A stretch of 64,000 nt of DNA, taken from the NCBI RefSeq assembly GCF_003194605.1, contig NZ_QHKY01000002.1, positions 496,001 to 560,000 on the forward strand, in the 5' to 3' direction. The DNA is from Nocardioides gilvus. GTDB lineage: Bacteria > Actinomycetota > Actinomycetes > Propionibacteriales > Nocardioidaceae. Below, in pieces: positions 1 through 8,841 of the stretch (position 1 is the first letter of the stretch; the number at the start of each line of letters is the position of its first letter). The position numbers and the translations under genes were made by a program. The notes under the pieces were generated by a model, which ran no database searches, was not told the origin of the DNA, and was given only the letters and a program-made list of their open reading frames with translations.

Positions 1-1235
1 TCACCCTCGACGACCTCGAGCTTGGAGTAGTCGCGGAACTTGGTTGGGTAGCCGATCTTCGGGCGGAAGGTCGCGAGCTTCTCGTAGGCCCGCTCCTTGG
101 TCTCCTCGCTCATCCAACTCAGCACCTCGATGGAGTCACGGTAGGCCTTGAGCAGGTTGTCGACGAGGGCGTCCATCAGCTCCTTGGAGCGCGGCGGGAA
201 GTGGCGGGCGACGTATTCGCGACCCACGGCCTCGCCGACGGCACCCTCGACGAAGGCGACGCCGCGCTTCCACCGCTCGCGCAGCTCGGGCGTGCCGGAG
301 AGGGTGCGGCCGTAGAAGTCGAAGTTGGTCTCGACGAAGTCGTCGGTCAGGTAGGCCGCGAGGTTGCGCAGCACCTTGGCGCGCAGGTACGGCTTCCACG
401 TCTCGACCGGCTCGTCGGCCAGGAGCGCCGAGAGGTGCTCGAAGTAGGAGGGCTGGCGCACGCAGACCTCGGCGATCGTCGCGTCGCTGCCGCCGAGGGC
501 GGTGACGTAGCCGGTCCAGTCGATCTCCCGGGCAAGAGCCTCCAGCTCGACACGCGGCATCAAGTTGTACGTGCGCTGCACGTCGCGGGTCTCCGCGCGC
601 TCCCAGTGGCCCTCGGCCAGACGGGTCTCCAGGTCGAGAACGGCCTGGGCCTGTGCGGCACCGTCGGTCAGTCCGGCGAGGTCGAAGAGCGTGGTCAGGT
701 AGGCGACGTACGCCTCGCGGATCTCCGCGAACTTCTCGTCCTTGTAGTAGGACTCGTCCGGCAGCCCGAGCCCGCCCTGGGTCAGGTTGACGATGTAACG
801 GTCCGACTGCTTGGCGTCGGTGTCGACGTAGGAGCCGAAGAAGCCACCGCCGCCCGTACGTTCGTACCCCCCGAGGAAGGCCCAGAGCTGCTCGCGGGTG
901 GCGAGCGCATCGACGTCGGCCAGCAACCCACGGATCGGGGCAGCGCCGGCGGCGTTGATGGCGTCGGTGTCCATGAAGGTGGAGAAGAGCACGGCGATCT
1001 TGCGGGCGTCTTCAGCGTTGGCGACGTCTGACGCCTCACCCGACGAGAGCTCGGTGATGATCTCGCGTACGTGCGCCTCGGCGGCGTCGGCCAGGGTCAC
1101 GAACGGACCCCAGCTGCTGCGGTCGGACGGGATCTCAGCGGTGTCGAGCCACGTGCCGTTGACGTGACCGAAGAGGTCGTCCTGCGGGCGGATGTCGAGG
1201 TTCATGCCCTCGCGGGCGTCATCAAGGATCGTCAC
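1..1235 (-). CDS. M13 (neprilysin/PepO-type) zinc metallopeptidase, 5' part only
   Basis: Partial gene running off the left edge; about 411 codons are present from a GTG start at 1235. The protein opens with a DDLFGHVNGTW stretch, typical of the N-terminal domain of M13 endopeptidases, in which a first large domain caps the catalytic one. The zinc-binding HExxH motif lies in the C-terminal third of this family (usual length about 640-680 residues), so it should fall outside the window and its presence cannot be checked. No signal peptide is visible, which suggests a cytoplasmic oligopeptidase rather than a membrane-anchored ectoenzyme. An in-frame ATG 30 bases further in is an alternative start, but it would trim part of the N-terminus. 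The next gene is divergent. Confidence 0.85.
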   Translation of the reverse strand, partial: MTILDDAREGMNLDIRPQDDLFGHVNGTWLDTAEIPSDRSSWGPFVTLADAAEAHVREIITELSSGEASDVANAEDARKIAVLFSTFMDTDAINAAGAAPIRGLLADVDALATREQLWAFLGGYERTGGGGFFGSYVDTDAKQSDRYIVNLTQGGLGLPDESYYKDEKFAEIREAYVAYLTTLFDLAGLTDGAAQAQAVLDLETRLAEGHWERAETRDVQRTYNLMPRVELEALAREIDWTGYVTALGGSDATIAEVCVRQPSYFEHLSALLADEPVETWKPYLRAKVLRNLAAYLTDDFVETNFDFYGRTLSGTPELRERWKRGVAFVEGAVGEAVGREYVARHFPPRSKELMDALVDNLLKAYRDSIEVLSWMSEETKERAYEKLATFRPKIGYPTKFRDYSKLEVVEG

Positions 1236-1352
1236 GCCGCAACCCTAGCCGCCACCCCAGAAGCCACGTGCGAGTTCGCCTCGTGGTCCTGCTCAGCGCA
1301 CGAGGTGACACTCACCTACCGTCATCCTCGCGGCGAGAGAGGAACGCAAGTC

Positions 1353-1937
1353 ATGTGGAAGCTCAGCGATTTCCAGCGCAAGATCCTGCGGGCGGGGTCT
1401 CTGTTCATCCTGTTGGGGGTGCCGATCCTTGGGGTCGCAGCCCTGTCGACGCTGCCCGCCCTGCTCTCGGACGAGAAGGTCATCCGGGTGGCTGAGGGGC
1501 AGTCGGAGTTCGAGTTGCCTGACCGCGGACTGTTCGGGGGCTCCACCACGGTCTACGGATCCGTCACCACACCCGAACGACCCAGCCCTGCAGAGCTCGG
1601 CTGTCGCCTCCTGAGCGAGGACGGGGACGAGTACAACAGTGCCAAGCTCCAGGGACTCTGGACGCTCACGATGCCCGAGATCACGGTCGACGGCACCGAG
1701 TTGAGCCCACTCTTCGAGGTGGCGTACGAGAGCGGTGACCGCGTGCAGTGCGACCACCTCGACCAGGTGGCACCAGTCGGCTTCACGGCGCCGAACGCCT
1801 TCGGGTCCAGCTCGGGGATCGTCTTCATGATGGCGGTCTCGGGCGCCCTCACCTGCCTCGTCGTGGGCGGCGTCGGGTTCTTCGTCCTCTCGCCACGAGG
1901 AGAAGCCGCGAACCCAGGGGGAGGGTGGCGGTTCTGA
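1353..1937 (+). CDS. Predicted membrane protein, function unknown (194 aa)
   Basis: Start chosen at ATG 1353, preceded by a GAGAGG-type ribosome site; the open frame extends upstream but without a better start. The protein has a hydrophobic segment near residues 15-37, an extracytoplasmic middle of about 115 residues with two or three cysteines and acidic patches, and a second hydrophobic segment near residues 155-182 followed by a short basic tail. This is a two-pass membrane topology with a large loop. I do not recognise a family. It is a single-gene unit between a divergent peptidase and a convergent oxidoreductase, so the context gives no job for it. Confidence 0.7.
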   Translation: MWKLSDFQRKILRAGSLFILLGVPILGVAALSTLPALLSDEKVIRVAEGQSEFELPDRGLFGGSTTVYGSVTTPERPSPAELGCRLLSEDGDEYNSAKLQGLWTLTMPEITVDGTELSPLFEVAYESGDRVQCDHLDQVAPVGFTAPNAFGSSSGIVFMMAVSGALTCLVVGGVGFFVLSPRGEAANPGGGWRF

Positions 1938-1967
1938 CGTCCGCGACGTCAGAACCGCAAACGCACG

Positions 1968-2942
1968 TCAGGCCAGGCGTACGACCAACTTGCCCAACGC
2001 TGAGCGCGACTCGAGGCCGCGGAGTGCGTCGGGGAGTTCGTCGAGGGAGTACGTCGCGCCGATCGGCGGCTTGAGCGTGCCGGTCTCGAGCATCGGGAGC
2101 AGCGCCTGCCACTGCTGGTGCATGTAGCCGGGGCGCGACATCGCGAAGCCGCCCCAGCCGACCCCCCGGACGTCGATGTTGTTGAGCAGCAGCCGGTTGA
2201 CCTTGACCTCAGGGATGCCCTGGCCGGAGGCGAAGCCGATCACCAACAGCCGCCCGAGCGGTGCCAGCGAGCGCAAGGAGTCGGTGAAGAGGTCGCCACC
2301 GACCACGTCGACCAGCACGTCGACGCCACGCCCACCGGTCAGCTCGCCCACGGCGGCCCGGAAGCCTTCGGCCAGGACGGCGTGGTCGGCCCCGGCCTCC
2401 AGCGCGACCTTTGCCTTCTCCTCGGTGGAGACCACACCGATCACCTGCGCGCCCATCCCCTTGGCGACCTGGATCGTGGCGGTGCCGACACCGCCGGCGG
2501 CGCCGTGCACGAGAACGGTCTCGCCCGCCTGCAGGCCAGCGCGCTGGCTGAGCGCGAACTGCGCGGTGAGGTAGTTCATCGGGAGCGCTGCGCCCTCGTC
2601 GAACGAGACGTTGTCGGGCAGCGGGAAGACGGCGTCGACGGGGGCGGCGAGCAGCTCCGCGGCGCCGCCGTACGGCATCGCGGCGGCGACACGCTGACCG
2701 ACGCGGAAGCCGGTCACTCCCTCACCGAGGGCCTCGACCGTGCCGGCGGCGTCGATGCCGATGGTGAAGGGCACCTCGGGCTTCAGCTGGTACTCGCCCT
2801 TGGAGAGGAGCAGGTCAGGAAACGCGATGCCGACGCTGTGCACGCGTACGAGCACCTCGCCCGGGCCGGCGACGACGTCGGGCACCTCACGGATCTCGAC
2901 GCCGGAGGGACCTTCGAGGCTGACGACCTGGGCTGCACGCAT
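1968..2942 (-). CDS. NADPH:quinone oxidoreductase-like MDR family enzyme
   Basis: 324-residue medium-chain dehydrogenase/reductase of the zinc-independent quinone-reductase branch. An N-terminal GroES-like domain (about residues 1-120) is followed by a Rossmann domain whose nucleotide loop reads GAAGGVGTA, and the usual VxVDxVGG-type segment follows. No clear zinc-ligand cysteine set is visible, consistent with the quinone reductase group. It probably reduces quinones or enoyl/enone substrates with NADPH in the cytoplasm; the substrate is not deducible. Start: ATG at 2942 is preferred because an AGGGTGG ribosome site lies 5 bases upstream. A GTG at 2951 overlaps that site and is less likely. 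Confidence 0.88.
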   Translation of the reverse strand: MRAAQVVSLEGPSGVEIREVPDVVAGPGEVLVRVHSVGIAFPDLLLSKGEYQLKPEVPFTIGIDAAGTVEALGEGVTGFRVGQRVAAAMPYGGAAELLAAPVDAVFPLPDNVSFDEGAALPMNYLTAQFALSQRAGLQAGETVLVHGAAGGVGTATIQVAKGMGAQVIGVVSTEEKAKVALEAGADHAVLAEGFRAAVGELTGGRGVDVLVDVVGGDLFTDSLRSLAPLGRLLVIGFASGQGIPEVKVNRLLLNNIDVRGVGWGGFAMSRPGYMHQQWQALLPMLETGTLKPPIGATYSLDELPDALRGLESRSALGKLVVRLA

Positions 2943-3061
2943 GGGCGCCACCCTAACGAAACGAGCGCTTGCTCACCACGATGCGACCGTGTCCCGCCCG
3001 CCAGACTTCGATGGGCGGAGAGCACAAGGCCGCAAACCTCCGGTCCGACCGCTCGGCTGCC

Positions 3062-4420
3062 TCAGCCGAGGGTGACCGGGAGTTCCTTCCAGCCCTGCAG
3101 GATCCGGGTGCGGCGCCGCGAGGCCCCCGGGGCCAGCTGCAGGTCGGGGTAGCGGTCGAAGAGGGCACGCAGGCCGACCTCCCCCTCCATCCGGGCCAGG
3201 GTCGCGCCCAGGCAGTGGTGGCGGCCTGCGGAGAACGCGATGTGCTCGCGCGCGTTAACGCGGGTGATGTCGAAGGTGTGCGGATCGGCGAAGACCTCCG
3301 GGTCGCGGTTCGCGCCCCACAGGACCGTCGCCACGAGCGCCCCCTCCCCGATCCGCTGGCCGGCGACCTCCGTGGGCCTGGTCGCCACCCGAGCGGTGAG
3401 CAGCACGGGCGGGTCGAAGCGGAGCACCTCCTCGACCGCGTTGGTCCACGTCGCCCCCGGCTCGCCGTTGCGCAGTGCGGCCAACTGGTCGGGGTGGTCG
3501 GCGAGCAGGGCGATGCCGTTGCTGAGCAGGTTGACGGTGGTCTCGAACCCGGCAGCGAGCACCAGTCCTGCGGTCGACTTCAGCTCGAGGTCGGTGAGAC
3601 CGACGCCCTCGTCGCGGGCGGCGACCAGCTGGCTCAGCAGGTCGTCACCGGGGTTGCGGCGCAGTGACTCCAGGTGGTCTCCCAACCAGGCGTCGAAGGA
3701 GCCCAGGGCCGCCTGGACGTCGCGATAGCTGCGCCAGTCCAACCCCAGGTCGAGGCTCGGGGCGGCCGCCTCGCCGAAGGCCAGCACCCGGCCGCGCTCG
3801 GAGGCGGGCACGCCGAGGATCTCGGCGATCACGGTCACCGGCAGCTGGGCGCAGTAGGCCTCGACGATGTCGACGCGGGTGCCTCCCTGGGCCGCGATCC
3901 GGTCGAGCAGCTCTGTCGCGATCTCCTCCGTACGCGCCCGCAGCCGCTCCACGGCGCGCTTGGTGAAGACGCCGGTCACCAGCTTGCGGTAGCGGGTGTG
4001 CTCGGGCGGATTGGTCGCCAGCAGCGAGGGCTTCTCGACCGGATGGATCGTCTGGGGCGCGGTGGCACTGGCCAGCTTCCCCAGCAGACCCTGCTGACCG
4101 GGGAGCCCGGTGATGAACCCGTCGTCGCTGAGCACCTCGCGTACAGCAGCGTGACTGGTCGCCACGTAGCCGAACTTCGCCCGGTGCACGGGCCCGGCGG
4201 CCCGCAGGTCCTCGATGGGGCCGCGTACGTCCCCACCGTGCGCGAGGGTGACGATCATCCGGGCCTGGAGGTCGCCACCGCGGGCTGTCCTGCGCAGCGC
4301 CGCACCGGGGATCCCGTGCATGGCGGCCCAGTGCAGGCGCGACCGGATCCCGGCGCGCGCCCGCTCGAGGGGCCCTTCCGTACGACCATCGGTGATGGGT
4401 GCAACAACCTGCGTGACCAT
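3062..4420 (-). CDS. Cytochrome P450
   Basis: 452-residue soluble bacterial P450. All hallmark motifs are readable: the I-helix oxygen-activation motif AGFETT, the K-helix ExxR in EEVLRF, and the heme loop FSAGRHHCLG with the proximal thiolate at about Cys403. It would hydroxylate or epoxidise a small hydrophobic substrate using electrons from a ferredoxin and reductase, neither of which is encoded nearby. Start ATG 4420 has a GGGAGGACCC ribosome site; the frame stays open to 4474 without a better signal. It lies 58 bases downstream of the tetR-like gene on the same strand, so the two are probably co-transcribed. The flavin monooxygenase operon is divergent from that pair, hinting at a shared substrate. 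Confidence 0.95.
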   Translation of the reverse strand: MVTQVVAPITDGRTEGPLERARAGIRSRLHWAAMHGIPGAALRRTARGGDLQARMIVTLAHGGDVRGPIEDLRAAGPVHRAKFGYVATSHAAVREVLSDDGFITGLPGQQGLLGKLASATAPQTIHPVEKPSLLATNPPEHTRYRKLVTGVFTKRAVERLRARTEEIATELLDRIAAQGGTRVDIVEAYCAQLPVTVIAEILGVPASERGRVLAFGEAAAPSLDLGLDWRSYRDVQAALGSFDAWLGDHLESLRRNPGDDLLSQLVAARDEGVGLTDLELKSTAGLVLAAGFETTVNLLSNGIALLADHPDQLAALRNGEPGATWTNAVEEVLRFDPPVLLTARVATRPTEVAGQRIGEGALVATVLWGANRDPEVFADPHTFDITRVNAREHIAFSAGRHHCLGATLARMEGEVGLRALFDRYPDLQLAPGASRRRTRILQGWKELPVTLG

Positions 4421-4478
4421 GGGTCCTCCCGAACTTCCTCGGGTCACCTTGGCCCTCCCACCGCCAGCCGTCAAGGCC

Positions 4479-5120
4479 TCATGCCCGAAGGCTGATCGCC
4501 CCGTCGACCAAGCCGTGCAGATGGCGGCGGAATCGGTCCATCATCTGCGGGCTCGACGGATCCTGCCGGGTCCCGGAGGCGTCGACCAGACCGGCCTGGC
4601 TGAAGGAGTGCGAGGTCCACACGATCGAGTAGACGAGCATCTCGACGTCCAGGTCACGGGTGATCCGGGCCCGTTCCAGCACCCGTCGCACCTCTTCGCT
4701 CACCCGGGCCACGAGCGGGCCGGCGAACTCCTCCTCGACGGCACTGACGTCCTCACCCTCGTCCAACCAACGGCGCATCCACAGGGCCGGGACCTCGGGG
4801 TGACGCAGGCAGAAGTCGAGGTAGGCGTCGACGAAGGCGTGCAGCCCTCGACGCGTCGCCTCGACCGTCGGCTCGCACTCGGCCAACCGCACCAGCGCCT
4901 CGGTGACGGCGTCACGCTGCGTGGCGTGAGCGGCCCGCATGACCTCCAGGTAGAGCGCGGACTTGTTGCCCACGTGGTAGGCGACGGTCGCGATGTTGAG
5001 GCCGACGGCATCGGCTATCGAGCGAGTGCTGGTCGCCTCGTACCCGCGCTGGGCGAAGAGGTCGGTGGCCGTGGCGAGGATGCGTCCACGGCTGCTGGTC
5101 TCGTCGTCGCGGGTGGGCAC
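4479..5120 (-). CDS. TetR/AcrR-family transcriptional regulator
   Basis: 213 residues with an N-terminal TetR-type helix-turn-helix at about residues 10-57 (ILATATDLFAQRGYEAT, then a recognition helix around NIATVAYHVGNKSALY), followed by an all-helical ligand-binding domain. Members usually repress a neighbouring gene until a small ligand binds. It is upstream of and co-directional with the P450 and divergent from the monooxygenase gene, with a 120-base intergenic region that contains an inverted repeat fitting an operator. The likely targets are therefore itself with the P450 and the divergent operon. The ligand is unknown; a hydrophobic substrate of the oxidases is a reasonable guess. Confidence 0.92.
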   Translation of the reverse strand: MPTRDDETSSRGRILATATDLFAQRGYEATSTRSIADAVGLNIATVAYHVGNKSALYLEVMRAAHATQRDAVTEALVRLAECEPTVEATRRGLHAFVDAYLDFCLRHPEVPALWMRRWLDEGEDVSAVEEEFAGPLVARVSEEVRRVLERARITRDLDVEMLVYSIVWTSHSFSQAGLVDASGTRQDPSSPQMMDRFRRHLHGLVDGAISLRA

Positions 5121-5153
5121 GCAGACATCCTACGACACGCGCCCCATCAAACG

Positions 5154-5197
5154 ATGGAGACGTCTGTGCAGGTCACACCAGGTGTTGTACTCTCCAT
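5154..5197. promoter_or_regulatory. Candidate TetR operator: ATGGAGA / TCTCCAT inverted repeat
   Basis: ATGGAGA (5154-5160) and TCTCCAT (5191-5197) form an exact 7-base inverted repeat separated by 30 bases, with further partial symmetry outside the arms (ATCAAACG left, AGTCGATTGA right). It sits in the divergent promoter region between the tetR-like gene and the monooxygenase gene. The spacing suggests two half-operators rather than one dimer site. Inferred from symmetry and position only. Confidence 0.4.
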
Positions 5198-5240
5198 CAG
5201 TCGATTGAATGACGACTTCCCCACATTCCTCGGAGGACCC

Positions 5241-6617
5241 ATGGAGCACACCGCGAAGGTGGCCGTCATCGGCGCCGGCGCCGCCGGCCTGAGCGCCGCG
5301 AAGGCGCTGCTCGACGAAGGCTGCGACGTCACCGTCCTGGAGAAGGGCGACCAGCCGGGAGGCCTGTGGGTGCAGGGGAACTCCAGCGGGCTCTCCCCGG
5401 CCTACGACTCCTTGCACCTCAACACCAGCAAGGGCCGCACCGAGTTCGCCGACTTCCCGATGCCGGCCGAGTGGCCCGACTACCCCTCGGCCCAGATGAT
5501 CGCCGGCTACCTGCGCGACTACTCCGACCACTTCGGGGTCACCGAACGCACTGCCTTCCACACCGAGGCCACCCGGGTCGAGCGCACCGACGCCGGCTGG
5601 CGCGTCGAGGCGACCGGGCCCGACGGTCCGTACGTCCTCGAGGTCGACGCCGTCGTCGTCGGCAACGGTCACAACTGGGACCCGCGCTGGCCCGACCCGG
5701 CCTATCCGGGCGAGTTCACCGGCGAGCAGATGCACGCCCATGACCACCGCAGCGCGGAGCGGTTCGTCGGTCGACGGGTGCTGGTGGTCGGGATGGGCAA
5801 CTCGGCGATGGACATCGCCGTCGACGCGTCGTACGTCGCTGCCTCCCCGGTCCTGCTCTCCGCGCGGCACGGCGTCCACATCGTCCCCAAGTACCTCTTC
5901 GGCAAGCCCTCGGACGCCACCGGCGCCAAGCTCGCCCAGCTGCCGTGGCGAGCGCGCCAGAAGGTGGCCGAGACGATGCTGAAGCTCGCCGTCGGGACCC
6001 CGCAGTCGTACGGCCTGCCCGCTCCGGCCGGTGGCCTCTTCCAGAACCACCCGACGATCAGCGACACGATCCTGCACCGGATCACCCACGGCGAGGTCGT
6101 GCCGCGTCCCGGCGTCGAGCGCTTCGACGGTCGTCGCGTGCACTTCACCGACGGCCGGGTCGACGAGGTCGACGTGATCGTCTGGGCCACCGGCTACCGG
6201 GTCACGATCCCCTTCCTGTCGAGCCGGTGGCTCGGCGCCGACCCCGAGGAAATGCCGCTCTACGAGCGGGTCTTCCACCTCGACGACCCCACCCTCTCCT
6301 TCGTCGGCCTGATGCAGTCCACGGGTGCGGCCCTGCCCGTCGTCGAGGCGCAGGGCAAGTTGGTCGCAGCCCACCTGTCCGGTCGCTACGCACTGCCGAC
6401 CCCCGCGGAAATGACCGCAGCCGTCCACCGGGCCCGCACCGCCGCGGTCGCCCGGTGGGGGGCGCGCAAACGACCGATGATGCGGATCGACTTCGACGCC
6501 TACGTCGCTGCCGTGCCCGCCGAGGTCGCGGCCGGGATCGAACGTGCCTGCGCCGGAGCACCCGTCTTCTCACCCCGCACCCTCCCCGCTTCCACCCGTC
6601 AGGAGATCCAGACATGA
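5241..6617 (+). CDS. Flavin-containing monooxygenase (FMO / Baeyer-Villiger-like)
   Basis: 458 residues. FAD-binding GAGAAG lies at residues 11-16, the second dinucleotide motif GMGNSA (NADPH) near residue 185, an FMO-like linker FTGEQMHAHDHR just before it, and the FMO-conserved ATGY motif in WATGY further on. These enzymes insert oxygen into soft nucleophiles or ketones using NADPH, O2 and FAD in the cytoplasm. Start ATG 5241 follows GGAGGACCC; the frame is open far upstream but that part overlaps the divergent regulator. It is the first gene of a four-gene operon: its stop overlaps the next start by 4 bases. The substrate is unknown. Confidence 0.93.
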   Translation: MEHTAKVAVIGAGAAGLSAAKALLDEGCDVTVLEKGDQPGGLWVQGNSSGLSPAYDSLHLNTSKGRTEFADFPMPAEWPDYPSAQMIAGYLRDYSDHFGVTERTAFHTEATRVERTDAGWRVEATGPDGPYVLEVDAVVVGNGHNWDPRWPDPAYPGEFTGEQMHAHDHRSAERFVGRRVLVVGMGNSAMDIAVDASYVAASPVLLSARHGVHIVPKYLFGKPSDATGAKLAQLPWRARQKVAETMLKLAVGTPQSYGLPAPAGGLFQNHPTISDTILHRITHGEVVPRPGVERFDGRRVHFTDGRVDEVDVIVWATGYRVTIPFLSSRWLGADPEEMPLYERVFHLDDPTLSFVGLMQSTGAALPVVEAQGKLVAAHLSGRYALPTPAEMTAAVHRARTAAVARWGARKRPMMRIDFDAYVAAVPAEVAAGIERACAGAPVFSPRTLPASTRQEIQT

Positions 6618-7459
6618 TCGGCCAGCCCTCCCTCCGCAGCCCGCAGGGCCTGCGAGTCGTCATCACCGGCGCCTCCGGCACCATCGGCCTGGCCCTCGGC
6701 CAGCAGCTCACCGCAGCAGGTGCGTCCGTCGTCGGCCTGGACCTGGCCCCCCGCGGCGACGAATCCTTCCCGGTCCTGGCCTGCGACATCACCGATGACG
6801 CGTCCGTGGACTCCGCGGTCGCCGAGGCCATCACCCGGCTCGGCGGCATCGACGTGCTCGTCAACAACGCCGGCACCGGAGGCCCGGCTCCGGCCGAGTT
6901 GGCTCCCGGGGCCGAAGTGCGCCGTCAGCTGGAGATCAACCTGCTCGGCACCTGGCGGGTGAGCGCCGCCTGCGTCGACGCCCTGGTCGCCTCCCGAGGG
7001 CGCGTCGTCATGGTCACCTCCCGGATGGCCGTGATGCAGCTGCCGCTCGCGGCGGCGTACGGCGCCTCGAAGCGGGCGATGGTCGCGTACGCCGACGCGC
7101 TGCGCCTCGAGCTCGGCACCCACGTCTCGGTCACGTGCGTCTACCCGTCCGCGGTCCGCAGCCCCATCCACGACTCCACCCGCGACGCCGGACTCTCCCT
7201 GGAGGGGATGAGCAGCTACGAGCCGCTGGAAGGTGTGGTCGACGCGATCGCGGGTGCCTGCCTGCGCAGCCGGCCACGGCGCGACGTCTCCACCACCACG
7301 CGGGGTGCGGTCGAGTTCTGGCTGGCGCGCCACCTGCCCTCGGTGACCGACCGGATCGTGCTCCGCACCCTGGCCCGCCGCACCCGCGCCGGCTCCTTCG
7401 ACAGCGCCCACCTCGCAGCCGGGGTCGTCGAGCGGCACGCCGCGGAGGTGGCCCGATGA
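6614..7459 (+). CDS. Short-chain dehydrogenase/reductase (SDR)
   Basis: 281 residues, classical SDR. The N-terminal nucleotide motif TGASGTIG is at about residues 18-25, the NNAG motif appears in VNNAGTG, and the catalytic YxxxK is Tyr149/Lys153 in YGASK. It should interconvert an alcohol and a ketone with NAD(P)(H). The start ATG at 6614 overlaps the monooxygenase stop (ATGA) and its own stop overlaps the next start in the same way, so the genes are probably translationally coupled. A dehydrogenase next to a Baeyer-Villiger-like oxygenase would fit an alcohol to ketone to ester route, but that is inference. Confidence 0.92.
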   Translation: MIGQPSLRSPQGLRVVITGASGTIGLALGQQLTAAGASVVGLDLAPRGDESFPVLACDITDDASVDSAVAEAITRLGGIDVLVNNAGTGGPAPAELAPGAEVRRQLEINLLGTWRVSAACVDALVASRGRVVMVTSRMAVMQLPLAAAYGASKRAMVAYADALRLELGTHVSVTCVYPSAVRSPIHDSTRDAGLSLEGMSSYEPLEGVVDAIAGACLRSRPRRDVSTTTRGAVEFWLARHLPSVTDRIVLRTLARRTRAGSFDSAHLAAGVVERHAAEVAR

Positions 7460-8841
7460 GCGCCGTCGACGACACCCTCGGCTCGCCCGACACCGGGTCG
7501 TCGACCGAGACGGTCGAGAGCGGTCCGCGCGCACCCATCGGCCCGCTGTCGGCCTACGCCTCGGGCTCCTTCGGCATGGGCGTGTGGGTGACCGTGCCGG
7601 GCCTGCTCCTCCTCTTCTTCCTCACCGACGTCGTCGGGGTCGCGGCCTGGCTCGCGGGTCTGACCCTCCTGCTCCCCAAGATCGTGGACGTGGTGGTCCA
7701 CCCGCTGATCGGCTCCCGTTCGGACCGACAGGCCCGCAGCCTGGGTCACCGGCGCCGGATGATGCTCGGGGGCGTGGCCCTGGGTGCCGCGATGCTGGCG
7801 ATGTTCACCGTGCCTCCCTCCTTGGAGGGATGGCCGGCCGCCGCATGGGTCGGCGCCTGGTACGTCGTCGGCAACCTGCTCTTCGCCATGTTCCAGGTGC
7901 CCTACCTGACCACCCCCTCCGACCTGGTGATCGGCTACCACGAACGCACCCGGGTCTTCATGTTCCGGATGCTCTTCCTGACCGTGGGCCTCCTCGGCGC
8001 GGGAGTCGCCGCCCCGGCGCTGGTCGCCAGTGAGGAGCGTTCCGACTACACCGTGATGGCAGCGATCCTGGCCTGCGTCATGGTCGTCTCCGCGCTGGTC
8101 GCGATCAGGGGCGTACGCCGACTCACCGACGCGTGCGGCTTCCGCGCGCCCGCCGAGACCGCCGGCCACTCGACGATCGCCGACGTGAAGGTCGCGTGGG
8201 CGGACCGCAACTTCCGGATGTTGGTGCTGTCCTACCTGTTCACCGGGACCACCACCCACCTCTTCATGGCGGCGCTCCCCTACTTCACCCGGTACGTCTT
8301 CGACGACTCCGCGCTCACCGCCGTCTTCATGGGGAGTTTCCTGGTGCCCGCGGTGGTCGCCGGGCCGCTCTGGATGGTGGGATCTCGCCGCTTCGGCAAG
8401 CAGCGTGGGCTCCTGGCCTCCCAGTTGATCTTCGTGGTCGGCTCGGCCGGGCTCCTCTTCGCCGCCCAGGTCGGGGTCGTGGTGTCGGTCGCGATCGTCG
8501 TCGCGATGGGTGTCGCCTTCGCGGGGCTCCAGCTCTTCGCCTTCTCCATGGTTCCCGACGCGGTGGCCGCGGCCGGGACCGATGACTCCGAGGCCTCCGC
8601 CGGGTCGTACACAGGAGTGTGGACGGCCACCGAGGCGCTCGGCACCGCCGTTGGCCCCTACCTCTACGCCGCAGCCCTGGCCGTGGGCGGCTTCATCTCG
8701 AGCACGGCCGGGGAGCAGGTCACCCAGCCGGACTCGGCGATCACTGCCCTGCTGCTCGGCTTCACCGTGCTGCCGGCGGCGCTGATGCTGGTGGCGGTGG
8801 GCTTCCAGCGTCTCTACCGTCTCGATCCGGTGATCACCTGA
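7456..8841 (+). CDS. MFS transporter, MelB / GPH-symporter type
   Basis: 461 residues with about 12 hydrophobic segments. The early signature LPKIVDVVVHPLIGSRSD matches the cytoplasmic helix-loop of the glycoside-pentoside-hexuronide:cation symporter group (MFS_2), which co-transport sugars or related polar solutes with Na+ or H+. It overlaps the SDR stop by 4 bases and the following TauE gene by one base (TGATG), so it belongs to the monooxygenase operon. In such an operon it would import or export the substrate or product of the oxidoreductases. The usual sugar role may not apply here. Confidence 0.88.
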   Translation: MSAVDDTLGSPDTGSSTETVESGPRAPIGPLSAYASGSFGMGVWVTVPGLLLLFFLTDVVGVAAWLAGLTLLLPKIVDVVVHPLIGSRSDRQARSLGHRRRMMLGGVALGAAMLAMFTVPPSLEGWPAAAWVGAWYVVGNLLFAMFQVPYLTTPSDLVIGYHERTRVFMFRMLFLTVGLLGAGVAAPALVASEERSDYTVMAAILACVMVVSALVAIRGVRRLTDACGFRAPAETAGHSTIADVKVAWADRNFRMLVLSYLFTGTTTHLFMAALPYFTRYVFDDSALTAVFMGSFLVPAVVAGPLWMVGSRRFGKQRGLLASQLIFVVGSAGLLFAAQVGVVVSVAIVVAMGVAFAGLQLFAFSMVPDAVAAAGTDDSEASAGSYTGVWTATEALGTAVGPYLYAAALAVGGFISSTAGEQVTQPDSAITALLLGFTVLPAALMLVAVGFQRLYRLDPVIT

